Part shown: positions 45,176 through 55,964 of the stretch, piece after piece | How positions within the stretch are numbered: position 1 is the first letter of the stretch | Layout of the letters: every line of letters begins with the position of its first letter | From: Isochrysis galbana | Lineage: Eukaryota > Haptophyta > Isochrysidales > Isochrysidaceae | Assembly (NCBI GenBank): GCA_018136815.1 | Contig: JADDIW010000059.1 | Coordinates: forward strand, 61,007 to 125,006 | Reading direction: 5' to 3' | DNA length: 64,000 nt | The notes under the pieces: generated by a model | Database searches by the model: none | What the model was told of the DNA's origin: nothing | What the model saw: only the letters and a program-made list of their open reading frames with translations | Position numbers and translations under genes: made by a program

Positions 45176-46340
45176 CAGATGAGCTGTGGATGACAGTAAC
45201 ATGAGAAGTATCAGATGGAGGGACCAGAGGGGACGGGGTGGCACGGGCGGGAGCAGCACGCGGGGACGAGGGTGAGATCGGTGGGGCGATCTCACTCGAC
45301 ATGGGGGCAGGGGAGGCGAGCACTGGGCACACGGGCGGATCAGGAAGGGACAAGGGCGCTCGAGCGGTGGCGCGGAGTGTGAGAGTCGACGAAGAAAAGG
45401 GGGGAGACACTCGCGGGGAAAGGGCACGCGCCGGGGAAGAGGATAACGCGGGAAAAGAGAGGGATGAAAGGGGGCCGGGAGAACAAGGGAACACTCGAGG
45501 AGGGGAAACGGGGAAGGGAGCGAGAGGGAGAGGCTTCCGCGGGGGGGGGGAAGACGAACCTAAATGGCGATGCGAGGAGGGGGCGTCGGAGCGTGACAAC
45601 AAGGGGGAAGTCACGCGGGGAAAAGACTAGAGGGCGGGGGAAATGTACAAGAGGGAAGGAGTAACCCCCTTTACCCGCAACAGACGAGTACGACAAGATC
45701 CCAGAGACCAAATACATTGGAGACGAGGTGGCCTTCGCGTACCTCTGCATGGAATGCATCACGGCGGTCGCGTGCACGATGAAACGAGTCCCATGGTGCA
45801 AGTGCGCCGGGCAGCTGGCCAACTCTGGATGCAAGACCCGAAGGCCGTCCTCTCACGCATCACGGACTTCGTCACCCAGGATGAGCCAAGGCACCTGGTC
45901 GCCTGCCAGCAGAAAGACATGGACAACAGGATCGAGGACGAGGAGAATGAGAAAAAGACGAAGACTTAGAGACTTAGGCTGCTTAGTTAGCCGCATGTGT
46001 TCCGTGACGGTCTGAAAGGCGTGTTCCGAAAAGTATACAGTATACGTGGGGTACCGTGGGGAAAAAGTTGCTATGCGCACGCGCCGCGTCCTCGCGCATC
46101 CAAATCCATATTAACATAACATTCTAAGCAAAAACAAAAACTATCACCCGGCCCTCTTTTGACGGAACGCGACTTGCATCCACCCACCTGATGGCGTAGA
46201 ATGATAGATCTATTCGCAAGCAATCCCTTGCCATTGCCATGGCCCCTCTGATGTGACTGAACTGACAAACCATTCACGTTACACGACTTCAAGACAATCG
46301 GTCGCTAGTTGTCGCGCGGTCCAATTCGCGTTGATCACTT
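45176..46340. other. Unassigned DNA with a frameshifted coding remnant
   Basis: 45690-45820 (frame EYDKIPETKYIGDEVAFAYL ... CMECITAVACTMKR) and 45815-45969 in another frame (WMQDPKAVLSRITDFVTQDE ... KDMDNRIEDEENEKK) look like one gene broken by a frameshift. The family is not recognised. The rest, including 45180-45640, is purine-rich without motifs. Confidence 0.35.
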
Positions 46341-49300
46341 TCAAATCATTGCGGGAGTGCCCTTGAATTGGCTCGACATGAGTGCCACGAGGCCCTTGCC
46401 CGCACTGTTCTTCTCATCGGCCTCTAGAGTACCGTCGTGATCCGAATCGAGGTTCGACGCGAGCCTTTCCTTTAGAGAGGCCAGCGTGTCCATGAGCGAA
46501 TATTTGGCGCGACGCGAGGCGAGTGCGATGACAGCTCCGAACCAGATCATCGCGGCCAAAAAGAATTTGATGAGAACCCACTGGACTCGCCAGATGCCAG
46601 TACAGACGGGCTCTACATAGTCTGGAGCGTAAACGAGGTCGGCGGTCATGTTGAGGAACGCGGCAACGCCATCAGTGTGTTGCCCTACTCGCCGTTCTGG
46701 GTGTAACTCGTCTAGGTAGTGTACGAGAGCGAGGGAGAAACGGGAGGTCTGACGAGCGAGATCGACAAGAATACGAGCTCGCGGAGTGGAAAGGAAGTCT
46801 CGTTCATCTTGCTCCACATCGCCACCTGCGGTGGGGTCACACGAGGCCAAGGTTTGGGGGGGGGGGGGGGGGCTGGAGCGCTGAACAACATGATTGGACC
46901 TACCCTATCCGACAAGGTGCCGCACTAACCCTGAGACTTGAGTTGGAAGCACTCAGGTATGGCGCACCGCTGTAAAGGTACACATATGACGCATCGACGT
47001 TTGGCTGGTAGCTCCAATAGCTCGGGGCCAGCGTCTCCGTGTCCATAGGCGATGTCTCTGAATCTCCGAGGGCGCAGAAGTGCTGCCAAACGTGCAGCAT
47101 GTCCACAAGTGCGGCGCACGGAACAGCAGTGCCTTCGATTGTGGCGAGGCTATGGTCAATCCGCTCGTGCACTGATGGGCTACTCGCATCGGAGGGGCAG
47201 CGCAGCTTATCGTCATCGCTGGGAACCATCGCGTGGAAGAGCCAACGTACGGTTCTCATCGCGTGTGGCAATTTGATACAAGTTGTAGCGGCCCGGCTGA
47301 GCATCGTAGTCACGTGAGCCGTGTCGGCGCATGATTCGTGCAAGCGTATTTCTGAGAGCTGGACAACGAGAGGTCGAACAGCATCGTCGGCGAGTAGCTG
47401 CCCATTACTCATGGCATCCATCTCACCGCCCTGGATGAGCTCCACCATGCGGGTTGCGCCGGCGCGAAATGTAGAATCGGATGAGTGAGCGCCTAGCGAA
47501 GCGAGCATCGGCACACGTAGCGCGTGAGCAACGTCGTGGCAGAGGGGCTGATCTAGCATCGACCTCGTCAACATCGGCAAGAGTAGGCCCGGCACGATGA
47601 GCGCGTATTGCACCAGCTTGTATGAGAAAGCGACGTCGAGAAGAGCAATGAGTAAACCTCCCCAGGTAACTACCGTGAGCACAACCGAACGGAGAACTGA
47701 TAGTAGCGGCTTCATGATCTCGATGACGGAACTCGGCACGCCCCGGAAGCGGGCGAACGACTCCAAAGCTGAGACGGCCTGCACGGTCATACCGTCGCGG
47801 GCGTATCGGGAGCGCGCGTACAACCCAAGGAATGTCACTGCCAACCCGAGAAGCAGGAGGTAGCCGACCTCGAAGCTGAGCCGCTGGCGTTGTAGGCGAA
47901 AGAGGTCCTCGTTTGAGGGCGGGCGTAGCGAACTATTAGTCACAGGATTGAAGAGAACGTCGTCGCTCAGCACGTCCACCTTCTCTTCCACCTGCGATGG
48001 AGACACGCCCGTGATATTCGCAGTGCCACACTACCTACAGGCGACACGCCCCCCCCCCTCCCCCCCATACACACACGTGCGCACGTGTTCCGCGACCGCC
48101 TACTTACAGGCGGCCAATGTGAGCACGCTGCCCCGGAGCGTACCTTGTATAGAAAGTCGAGTAAGGCACCGCGTACTGAGAAAAACTCGCCTGCGGCATG
48201 CAGCGAGAGGAAGAAGCCGAGAAAAATTGCGGCGATGGCGTAGAGTGCTCCTCGTGGCACGCCGCGCGAGATGTCGCAGAGCTCCCAGAGCAACACGAAG
48301 TGTGAATAAGCGACCGAGTATGCCTCGGCGAGCAACGCGGCGACAAGCAACGCGGCGGTCGAATAGAAGAGCAAGGAGGCGTGTCCTTCGAGTACGCTCA
48401 CCTAGCGATCGATCCACGAGAGGAAGTGAGAAGACACATGTTAACGCACGTCGTCCGAGGCGGGCATTGTGGCACGGCACTGCAACGGTGCGGCTGCGAG
48501 GGGTGGGGCTGGTCATAGTCAACGTGCTTGGTCTAATCACACGGCAAACGGGTCTCGCCTGTGAACAAAGTTCGACGAGGTCGTCGTGATCAGTACCATT
48601 GATGATGTCCGCAATCGAGAGGCCGCCAGTACGATTGGCGAAGAGTATACTGAACTTGCTCGGGCCAGTCTGCGATGTGGGTGGGCATGGGCGAGCACAC
48701 GGGGATGGCGGCGGGAGACACAAACGTGCTGTGAACACTCTACCCGCTACGACAGGCCTTTCGCTTGGCTGACGGCTGGCTCCCAAACGCCAACGAAGCG
48801 CCCATTGTCAAGAGCCTCACCTGTCCTTCATAGAATGAATACGCGGCATCGATAAGAGCGTCGAAATCCTCTTCCGCTTTCAAGGCGTGCGGGAGGAGCT
48901 CCTCGCGCGTTATGTACACCGGCGAGGATGCATTGTCGAGCCCCTCGGCGAGCACACACATATTTGCCACCGACTCTGTGTAGCTCGCTGTCGCCGCGCA
49001 CACATCGTCCAGGCCGGGAGTAGCTATGTAGGCCCGCGGAGCGACCCAGTACACCACGTCCATCACATCACCGAAGCGGTAGCACAGGTGCGCTGCGAGC
49101 GCACCGCAGCCTCGCAGCCGCAGAGCGGATTCGCAGCCTGCAATTCCACCTTCCTCGTGGATGAGAGCACGCTGCAACTCATCGTACCTTGCTGCCTCGG
49201 CCTCGGCCTCTCGTGCGCCAGATAGATCTCTCAGAGCAGTGGAGAAGCCCCGCTCACTCATCATAACCAGTTGCCCACAGACCTGCGGTGCAAGCCCGGA

Positions 49301-50800
49301 GGGACATGACGGACAGAAGCTGATGAGATGGCTGTCAGGGGACGGGATTAGGCACTCGTTCAGGGGACGGGATTAGGCACTCGCAGCTACAATTCGCCCG
49401 TACACATTATGAGATTACGACGGGGCTTGGCACGTCAACCCGGAGTGCGGTGGTTGAGGGCGCGCGGCGGTAGTCAGTACACGCCGCTTGGGTTGGGATG
49501 CGATGGGTGACACCGCCTAGCCGCTTCTGGTGGATGTACTCCGTCCCACCCGACTGCTGAGAGCAGGAGACTCGCCTGGTGGGCAGGAATGGGGTAGACG
49601 AGCAAACGGTACCCCAACGCGCTCAAGCCGAAGAAGACGGCTGCAACAGCCACTGTGACTCCCACCAGCGTGCCACCGATGGTTGTGGCGTACACCACGT
49701 TTTGTGTCGCCATGGATGCGTCCACCGTCGACCCATTGGTGTCGATGCGCAGGCGCCGTTGAGACACAGCATCACCAACCCGTCCTATGTACCTGCGAAA
49801 TTGCATGCGCGATGGCTCTTACGCCCGGCGATGCTCTGCGCTATGGGTTGCTCAGCAAATGACTTGTTCGCAAGTGGAGCTGCCTAGCATTGCGGGTTGA
49901 ATGCCACACCGTGCGCGCACAGATGTGACATCGCCTTCCCACGGTGCTGTTGGCGGGCAATTCGCCGGCCACCATTCGCTCTACACGCAATGGGGTATGA
50001 CCCGGTTGCATTGACGCGGGCATGCAATCAGGCGCGTACAGCTTGCGTGCGTATATGGCGAGCCATAGAACGAAGAGCGGGGCGAGGCAACAGAATGGCA
50101 AGCCCGCGTGCAACGCCCAGAAGCCTAACGTGGAAAGGGGCACGCGCATGGAGCAGGCGAATGGCGCGTCGGCCTCCGTCGCATTCGGGATGCGGCGCCA
50201 TTTGTCACACTTGTCCCAAAGGTCGTCGTATCCCTTCGAGTCAGGCGAGGCATGGGGAAGTGAGCGAAAGGCGAAGGGATTGGAAGCAGATGGAACGTGG
50301 CTCTGGTACCACGACCCCGCGAGAAAAATTTTGGCGCGCACGGCCGAGCTACCTCATAGAGCTCGTCAACAACGGCAAGCACGTCGTCAATGTGATACTT
50401 CTGGGCGATGGTGCTCAGGGTCATGTAAACATCCTGCACAGAAAGCTGCGCCACGATGGCACTGAAGACCATAAGCGCCGCGGTCAAGAGCATCCCGAGT
50501 GGTAACGGGCCCGGTGGTATAGTGGTGAGGCTAGGCCTAAGCGCGGACACCAAGTTGCCCTCGAGTGCAGCAACGGGATTGAGCTTCTGCAGGTCTGCGA
50601 GGCCTCGCCGCCTAGGATGTTGCCCGGGAGCTGGTGTCTGTTCCACAGGCAGTACCGGGAAGCGTGAGTAAAGGTAAAGCGCGACGAGAGCCACAGGGGG
50701 CAAGAATTCACACCTCATAGTTGAATGTGCGTGGGGACCACCTAGGAGAGTGAACCTACACGGGGATCGCAAGCAGGTAAGTGCTGCCAGCTCTTCATCT
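46341..50800 (-). CDS. Multipass membrane protein with C-terminal EF-hand, at least eight exons
   Basis: Exons read in phase: about 50615-50353, 50233-50040, 49792-49540, 49282-48821, 48669-48559, 48401-48144, 47991-46930 and 46811-46341. Most have GT-AG ends; the 48559 donor appears to be GC (CAG|GCGAGA). The product has about nine hydrophobic helices, for example LLLTAALMVFSAIVAQL-type in the first exon, IGGTLVGVTVAVAAVFFGL, LLVAALLAEAYSVAY, GYLLLLGLAVTFLGLYA, and VLIKFFLAAMIWFGAVIAL near the end. Long loops rich in Cys and N-glycosylation sequons (NAT, NSS, NMT) separate them. After the last helix a canonical calcium-binding loop DSDHDGTLEADE appears. No known family was recognised. The N-terminus is unresolved: a further frame lies at 50620-50840 and an ATG near 51075 starts a possible first exon. 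A purine (sense) tract at 51195-51420 probably marks the 5' flank. Confidence 0.6.
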
Positions 50801-51194
50801 ACACGCAAAGCGGCGCGAGCTGGGGATTGGGATGCCACATGCTTCGTGTCGGAGAAAACGCTGAGAGCTTCACAAGTTCTGCCGCGAACCCATCAACCAC
50901 CTCACCTGGGAGCGAGCTGATCTAGGTGTCGAGCTGCACGAGCCCCTTGGTGAGCTTCTGAGTGACAGCGGTGGCAAGGCGACTTCACTGCTCGCCCTCC
51001 TCTCAAACTCGAGGATCCGTTGGTGCACTGGTGACGGGTCGGGTCCCTGCAGCAATGGGGTCATTTGCCGATCAGCATTATGACACGGCTCCTCGCTCCA
51101 CTCCCTCGGGTGCTCACTACACGACCTCAGCCTCCTGTCCACTCATTCTCCCCCACAAACGGTTGATGCCCTCTCCTGGTCGTACATGCGCGCA

Positions 51195-51420
51195 CGCGCG
51201 CTCTCGATCGCCCTGCTCCCCTCCCCCCCCCCCTCCCCCCCCCAAACCTCCCAGGCTGCTCCGTCCCTTCTCCGTCTCTCTCTCCCTCCCTCCCTCTCTC
51301 TCTCTCTCTTTCCCTCTCTCTCTCTCGCTCTCCCCCCCCTTCCCCCCCCACTCCCCTCCCCCACATCCTCCGCCCACACCCAGCCCACACAAAGAGCAGC
51401 CAGAGGATGCGGACGAGTAG
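51195..51420. repeat. C/CT-rich tract between two minus-strand genes
   Basis: Pyrimidine on the plus strand (sense purine), with C runs and CCCT/CTCT units; likely 5' flank of the membrane-protein gene. Confidence 0.85.
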
Positions 51421-51713
51421 CCAACGCGGGAGGGCGCAAGCACGGGGCGGTCGGCGGGGGAGAGAGAGGGTGGCGGCAACCCGCTGGCAGCCGTCGGTCG
51501 CCACCTCCATTGCGCGGCGGTTCGGGTTGCTTCCTTCTAACCAGTACGATAACACATGAATGTTGGCCGGGAGTAAGAATTGTAAGTGTAAGCTCCATAA
51601 GCAAGCGCATATCTGTGTTACCCCCCCAGAGCCAACGCCCCCCAGGAGCTCTCGGGGGCCAGGCGGCTTGGACTTTCGAACCACCTCCGGAATTTCGCTC
51701 TCGGACAGCCGCT

Positions 51714-53051
51714 TCACACGCAAGCCACGCCATGCAAGGCTGTGCAAAGAGCTCTCTCCACCCAGGCACCCAGGCCCATCGCCTTCTGCTTCTGCAAGAA
51801 GAAGAAGAGGTATTTGTCGGAGCCCAACAAGAACAAGAAAGTGAAGTCCCGAGCGTAGCGCATCGCGTTGAAGTCGCGCACGAGCTCGACGCAGCGCATC
51901 AAAAAACGGCAGACGCCCGAGCGCGCCGTCCAGCCGTGGCCGTCAAACAGGATTTGTAGTCGCCTAGGCACTCCCGGCTTTGCCTGCATCAAATTGTCAT
52001 CAAGCACTCAAGCACAGCCTAGCGAAGGACGTCACGCGCTGCGACCAGAAAATCCCATCCCGCCATATCGATGTCATCGGCGAGGAGGAGTTTGCGGTCG
52101 CTGAGGAGCTCTTGCATGCTCTCCCTGATGTCCTCCGGCGTTTTGAAGGGGACGGGCACGAATACGGGCGTCCTGCTGCACTTGATGCTTGATGCCCTGC
52201 GCCTCATTGCTCCGCCGCGTTGCCAGCTTCTTCTCGCCATCATGCGTGGTGCGTGGGGGGGAGCATTATAGCAATCCGGTTGCCGTCCTTCTTGGAGAGG
52301 CGCTCGGCGCGGATGTTCAAGATCTGGGCGATCGGCATCACCTCGTTGCATCGAAGATCGAGTGAATTAAGCACAAGCACGGTGTACGCGACTATTCCCT
52401 CTCAACTTGCGCGACTCTTTGCACGACCTCGAGAGTTGAACAAGTGTATTGCCGCCAAGCCTCATCTTGATTGGGAGAGGCCATAATTGCATCGCGCATC
52501 GCGCAAACATAAGCGATCGAAGACAAAGACAACGTGAAGACCATCCGTAGTTGCCTCATCCAAATCGCCTACTGTGCCCATGTATTGCGGGTCCAAAGCA
52601 TACGCTGGTTCGCGCACAGCACCGAGTCACGCACCGCGTCGAGCACGTATGACATGACACGGGGGTGCCCCTTCTTGGGGTCGCGCGCAGCGAGCAGCAG
52701 CCCATTAAGCGCGTCCGGCCAGTCCACTCCCGCGGTGAGGGAACCTTCCAAAGCTCGGATTAGTTGCATCCGAAAGCCATCCCAGGAGGTCGCGGCCTTA
52801 TTCGGATCGGTGGAGCGAAGATCGGCGGGGAACCGGAGAGATTGGAGGCTCTCCAAGCTCGATTTGGCATCGCGGCTATTGCCGCGATCGCGTACGAAGG
52901 TACGCGCACGCACCCACTTGGTGAGCGTGCGCTTCGTGTAGATTATCCGGGCGGAGGCGGGCGGTGAGATGCGCGCCAGCACGGACGAGCGCAGGCCAGC
53001 AGGGAGAAGGAGCAGCGGGCATGGCTCGCACCTGGGCCCTGGGCCAGCCAT
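51714..53051 (-). CDS. Unrecognised multi-exon protein, largely helical
   Basis: Exon 53051-52604 (WVRARTFVRDRG, SLESLQSLRFPADLR, WDGFRMQLIRALEGSL, DPKKGHPRVMSYVLDAVRDS) joins in phase 1 to an exon starting 52391 (AYTVLVLNSLDLRCNEVMPI, NIRAERLSKKDGNRIA). Later coding blocks are at about 52165-52040 (FVPVPFKTPEDIRESMQELL) and 51983-51714 (LQILFDGHGW, CRFLMRCVELVRDFNAMRYA). Donor sites of the second and third exons are unresolved. The look is of an alpha-helical repeat protein; I do not recognise the family. Near its 3' end (51610-51680) it runs into a dispersed GGGGG-type repeat also found at 62275-62345. ATG 53051 is the first upstream Met but the first 30 residues are Pro/Leu-rich and doubtful. 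Confidence 0.5.
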
Positions 53052-53105
53052 TGCGCGGCCGCGGCGGGCTTTTTTGTCGTGGATCTCAAGAAGGACAAAG
53101 TTGTT

Positions 53106-53128
53106 AGGAGTTGGCTACACACGGAGTA
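53106..53128 (-). promoter_or_regulatory. 23-bp motif upstream of minus-strand gene start (copy 1)
   Basis: Plus strand AGGAGTTGGCTACACACGGA..; 20 of 23 bases match 55145-55167. Both copies lie 55-125 bp upstream of a minus-strand ATG. Possible shared promoter element or remnant of a duplication. Confidence 0.35.
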
Positions 53129-53760
53129 TATCAGCGCGAGTGAGGGAGCGAGTACTCGGGAGAGGGAGATGAGACAAACAGAAGAGCGAGTACTACAAAG
53201 CACATGGACCGTCTCTAAGGGGCTTGGTCGGGATGAGTTTTGTAGTAGTCTACCGTCCATAGTTCCGTCGAGAGCAATCACAATCACTGTGTGTCCGTCC
53301 GTCCCGATCTAGGGATGGGTAAAAACTTTTACAATTTTTTCTGCAAGTTTGGGTGGATGCTCGAGCTCGTCAGAAGTTTGGGCCCTCTCTACAAGTGGGC
53401 TGCAAGTTTGGGGGCGCAGCGCCCCTTGTCTGTCAGTATAACGCCTTGTCTAAGAGTAAAATCCCCTCTCTACAGTACAATACCCGTATGGTCACGTTCC
53501 CAGCGATTTTTTCAAAAAAAAATGACGGTCATTATTGTACATACATAAACTGGACGTTTTTATAGCGCCAGCGGGAGCGTGGAGCGTGAGTAGCAAAGCA
53601 TGAGTGTGCTCATGTGTTAGCTTTGTGAGCATGTGAGCATGTGTGTGTGCGTGTGCTATCTACCTCTACCTACCTCAATAATGCTCTCTCTTTGTCTCTC
53701 CACTCCCATACTATTGATTGATTGGCAATTCGCACGTGTCTCGTGCCTACACATATAAAA
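53129..53760. other. Intergenic, AT-richer, no gene
   Basis: Short GA-rich stretch (53140-53195), then AT-rich DNA with GTGAGCATGTGAGCATGTGT repeats near 53625-53650. No gene recognised. Confidence 0.45.
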
Positions 53761-53764
53761 TATG

Positions 53765-53850
53765 TACTGCATATTTTTTGCATATTTGGGTGACGCGCTG
53801 CATATTTTTTGCATATTTTCTCTGCATATTTGGGTAACAAAAACTGCATA
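53765..53850. repeat. TGCATATTT short tandem/interspersed array
   Basis: TGCATATTTTTTGCATATT and TGCATATTTGGGT repeated five times in 85 bp, directly beyond the 3' end of the transposase-like ORF. Possible subterminal repeats of its element. Confidence 0.7.
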
Positions 53851-53853
53851 TTT

Positions 53854-55023
53854 CTACCTGGGCCTATTGCCCGGCTTGTCGATCACGAAATATGCGCCGT
53901 CTTCTTGGGATGCCTCGTCCTCACTAGTCCACCGTCCCAGGCCCAACTCCACGATCGCCTCGCCCAGCCGCTTGTACCAGAGCTCGACGTTCGCCGACGT
54001 GCACCATCGTTTTCGGTCGAGCTCAATTCGCCTCACCTTGCCTTCCGAGATGTCCACCTGTGTCTTGAAGCGTGCGTACCAATCTGCGCGGACGGCCTTG
54101 TGCTTGAAGAGTTCGGCGACCTCCGTGTCCTTGATGAGCATGTTGACCGTGCCCATGACAAGTGGGCGGCTCACACGCACACCCATTGCGCGCAGCGCAG
54201 ATGCCCACATGTACAAGCGTTCACGTGCCTCAACAGGTAGCAAGCACTTTCTCCCTGACACAACTGGACTAACAACAAATGCAGCCTTGTCCGCATCCCC
54301 CTCCACGGCAGCCATCGCTTTGGCCTGCGTTGCGGCTGCATGCAATGGCCAGTAAGACACCCTCACCCCCACAGCTGCGAGCACCTTCGCCGCCTTCCGA
54401 CCGTCGACCGGAAGCCTCCCAGCCACCATCTCCTTTGCTGCCCACTTCACACCCTCACGATACATGCCGCGCGTCCGCCCTACGCCGTATTGGCGGCCAT
54501 CGCCAATGCGCTTGCAGCCGGCCTGCAGCTTCTCCTTGAGCTCGTCCAGGTTGTACCCAAGCAGCTGCCCCAAGCGCGTGGCACCATGTTCCGTCGGATG
54601 CGGCGGCGATGCCGATGCGTCTCTGTTGGCTCTCCTTGCTCCACCGGACCGCGGCGGTAAAGGCACGACGCCGCGCCGGATGCGGTCCAGCATCTCTTCC
54701 CCGATATGCTGCTCCCAGTAGAGGAAGCGCTGCCTGTCGATCCCGAACTCCTTGGCCCACTGGGACTTGGTGGTCAATTCCGAGCGATCGGCGTCGGGGT
54801 GGTGCCAGTGGCAAATGGCGCCGAGAGCCCTTTTCTTCGTGTCATCGGCCGGCGAGGCGCGCCTACCGACTGTATATGATACTGAGGCACGCGCCCGTCG
54901 CGCGGGACGCCCGCCGCGCGCGCCGCCTGGCCCCTCCTCACCTCGAAGGACGCTTTCGTCGGGGTCGAGCCCAGACGCCGACGTCACCTCTGGAGACCCG
55001 TCGTTCGCGCCGAGCGAAGCCAT
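53854..55023 (-). CDS. Truncated pogo/Tc5-like transposase (DNA-binding part)
   Basis: 389-residue single-exon frame. Residues about 180-235 look like a psq-type helix-turn-helix (YREGVKWAAKEMVAGRLPVD, GRKAAKVLAA). Residues about 255-320 look like the CENP-B/Tc5 second HTH (LPVEARERLYMWASALRAMG, ELFKHKAVRADWYARFK). The next block (ANVELWYKRLGEAIVELGLG, then YFVIDKPG) aligns with where a pogo DDE domain would begin (N-D-E-T-G), but Glu is replaced by Lys and the frame stops six codons later. The catalytic domain is therefore absent. Either a decayed transposon or a domesticated DNA-binding protein. No terminal inverted repeats were identified. The N-terminus is Gly/Arg/Ala-rich. Confidence 0.5.
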   Translation of the reverse strand: MASLGANDGSPEVTSASGLDPDESVLRGEEGPGGARGGRPARRARASVSYTVGRRASPADDTKKRALGAICHWHHPDADRSELTTKSQWAKEFGIDRQRFLYWEQHIGEEMLDRIRRGVVPLPPRSGGARRANRDASASPPHPTEHGATRLGQLLGYNLDELKEKLQAGCKRIGDGRQYGVGRTRGMYREGVKWAAKEMVAGRLPVDGRKAAKVLAAVGVRVSYWPLHAAATQAKAMAAVEGDADKAAFVVSPVVSGRKCLLPVEARERLYMWASALRAMGVRVSRPLVMGTVNMLIKDTEVAELFKHKAVRADWYARFKTQVDISEGKVRRIELDRKRWCTSANVELWYKRLGEAIVELGLGRWTSEDEASQEDGAYFVIDKPGNRPR

Positions 55024-55559
55024 GCACGCCCAGAGGCCGGGAGTGGTGCCCTAGCCCCTAGGCAGGTCGCCCACGGGGCCGGCTCAGCCTCCCTGGGGAG
55101 CTGTGGCCACGAAGGACACCACTGCCAGGAGATGGGCACGCGCCAGGAGTTGGCTACACGCCGAGTACTCTAGCTCTCTCTGTCCTCCCCCTCGCTCTCT
55201 TTCCTCTCCTCCTCGACGCCACCCCCACCGAAACCTGTCCAAGAGTGGAGACGACGAGGATGAAAGAATTCGCCCGTCTCTCGAACGAGCCCCTTCTCCC
55301 GCGATCCCTCGTGGTCGCGCAGAAGGCGCATAGTTACAACCGATTGGCCCGTGATGGATCGAAACTTTGGACCGATTGATGGCGATCACGAGCGCGCCCA
55401 ACCTTCCTTTCGGTGGCAAAAAGGGGGGCGGCGGCGGTGGGGACTTCTCCAAACGAATGTGTGGGGAAGCCCGAGATCTCTGCTACTGACTAGGAATCTG
55501 ATCTCTCGGTCCTCGATCTCGGCGGTGGCGGTGGCGAGGGGGCCTCTCTCTTCTCAGGC
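55024..55559. other. Intergenic between divergent genes
   Basis: Contains the second copy of the 23-bp motif (55145-55167) and a CT run at 55170-55215. No gene recognised. Confidence 0.5.
55145..55167 (-). promoter_or_regulatory. 23-bp motif upstream of minus-strand gene start (copy 2)
   Basis: Plus strand AGGAGTTGGCTACACGCCGA.., partner of 53106-53128; 122 bp upstream of the transposase-like ORF start. Confidence 0.35.
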
Positions 55560-55955
55560 TCGTCGCGCGGGGGGGGAGGGGGGGGGGGAGGGCGGGGGAG
55601 GGGGGGGAGGGGGGAGAGAGAGAGAGAGAGAGGAGGCGCCGTGCTCCGGGACTCGGGTGTGGAGATAGGGGAAAGGGGAGGCGGAGGGGGGGGGTTAGGG
55701 TTAGGGTTAGGGGGCGGTAATTGAAGAAAGGGAGGCAGTGTGGAGAGAATATGGAGCTCTCTAGTGGATGGGGCAGCTTGGGGCACACGCCTCTCTCTCG
55801 GACAGCAGGGGAGAGGAGAAAGACTGGGCAGAGGAGCGGGGAGGGGAAGAAGGGGCGGAAGGAGAGAGAGAGAGGGAGAAGGGAGAGAGAGGCGGAGAGA
55901 GAGGGAGGGAGAAGGGAGGGGGGGGAGGGGGAGGGAGGGGGAGGACAGGCTGCCG
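55560..55955. repeat. G/GA-rich tract with three telomere-type repeats
   Basis: G-rich and GGGA repeats upstream of the 55965 gene. At 55695-55712 it contains exactly three TTAGGG units embedded in G runs. Confidence 0.9.
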
Positions 55956-55964
55956 AGGAGAGCC

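Noticed and set aside
46900-48006. A complete single-exon gene at 46900-48006
   Set aside because: It begins within an intron (TCGCAG acceptor at 47992) and its reading continues in phase into neighbouring exons; treated as one exon of the membrane-protein gene.
55695-55712. A chromosome end or telomere
   Set aside because: Only three TTAGGG units, with genes on both sides.
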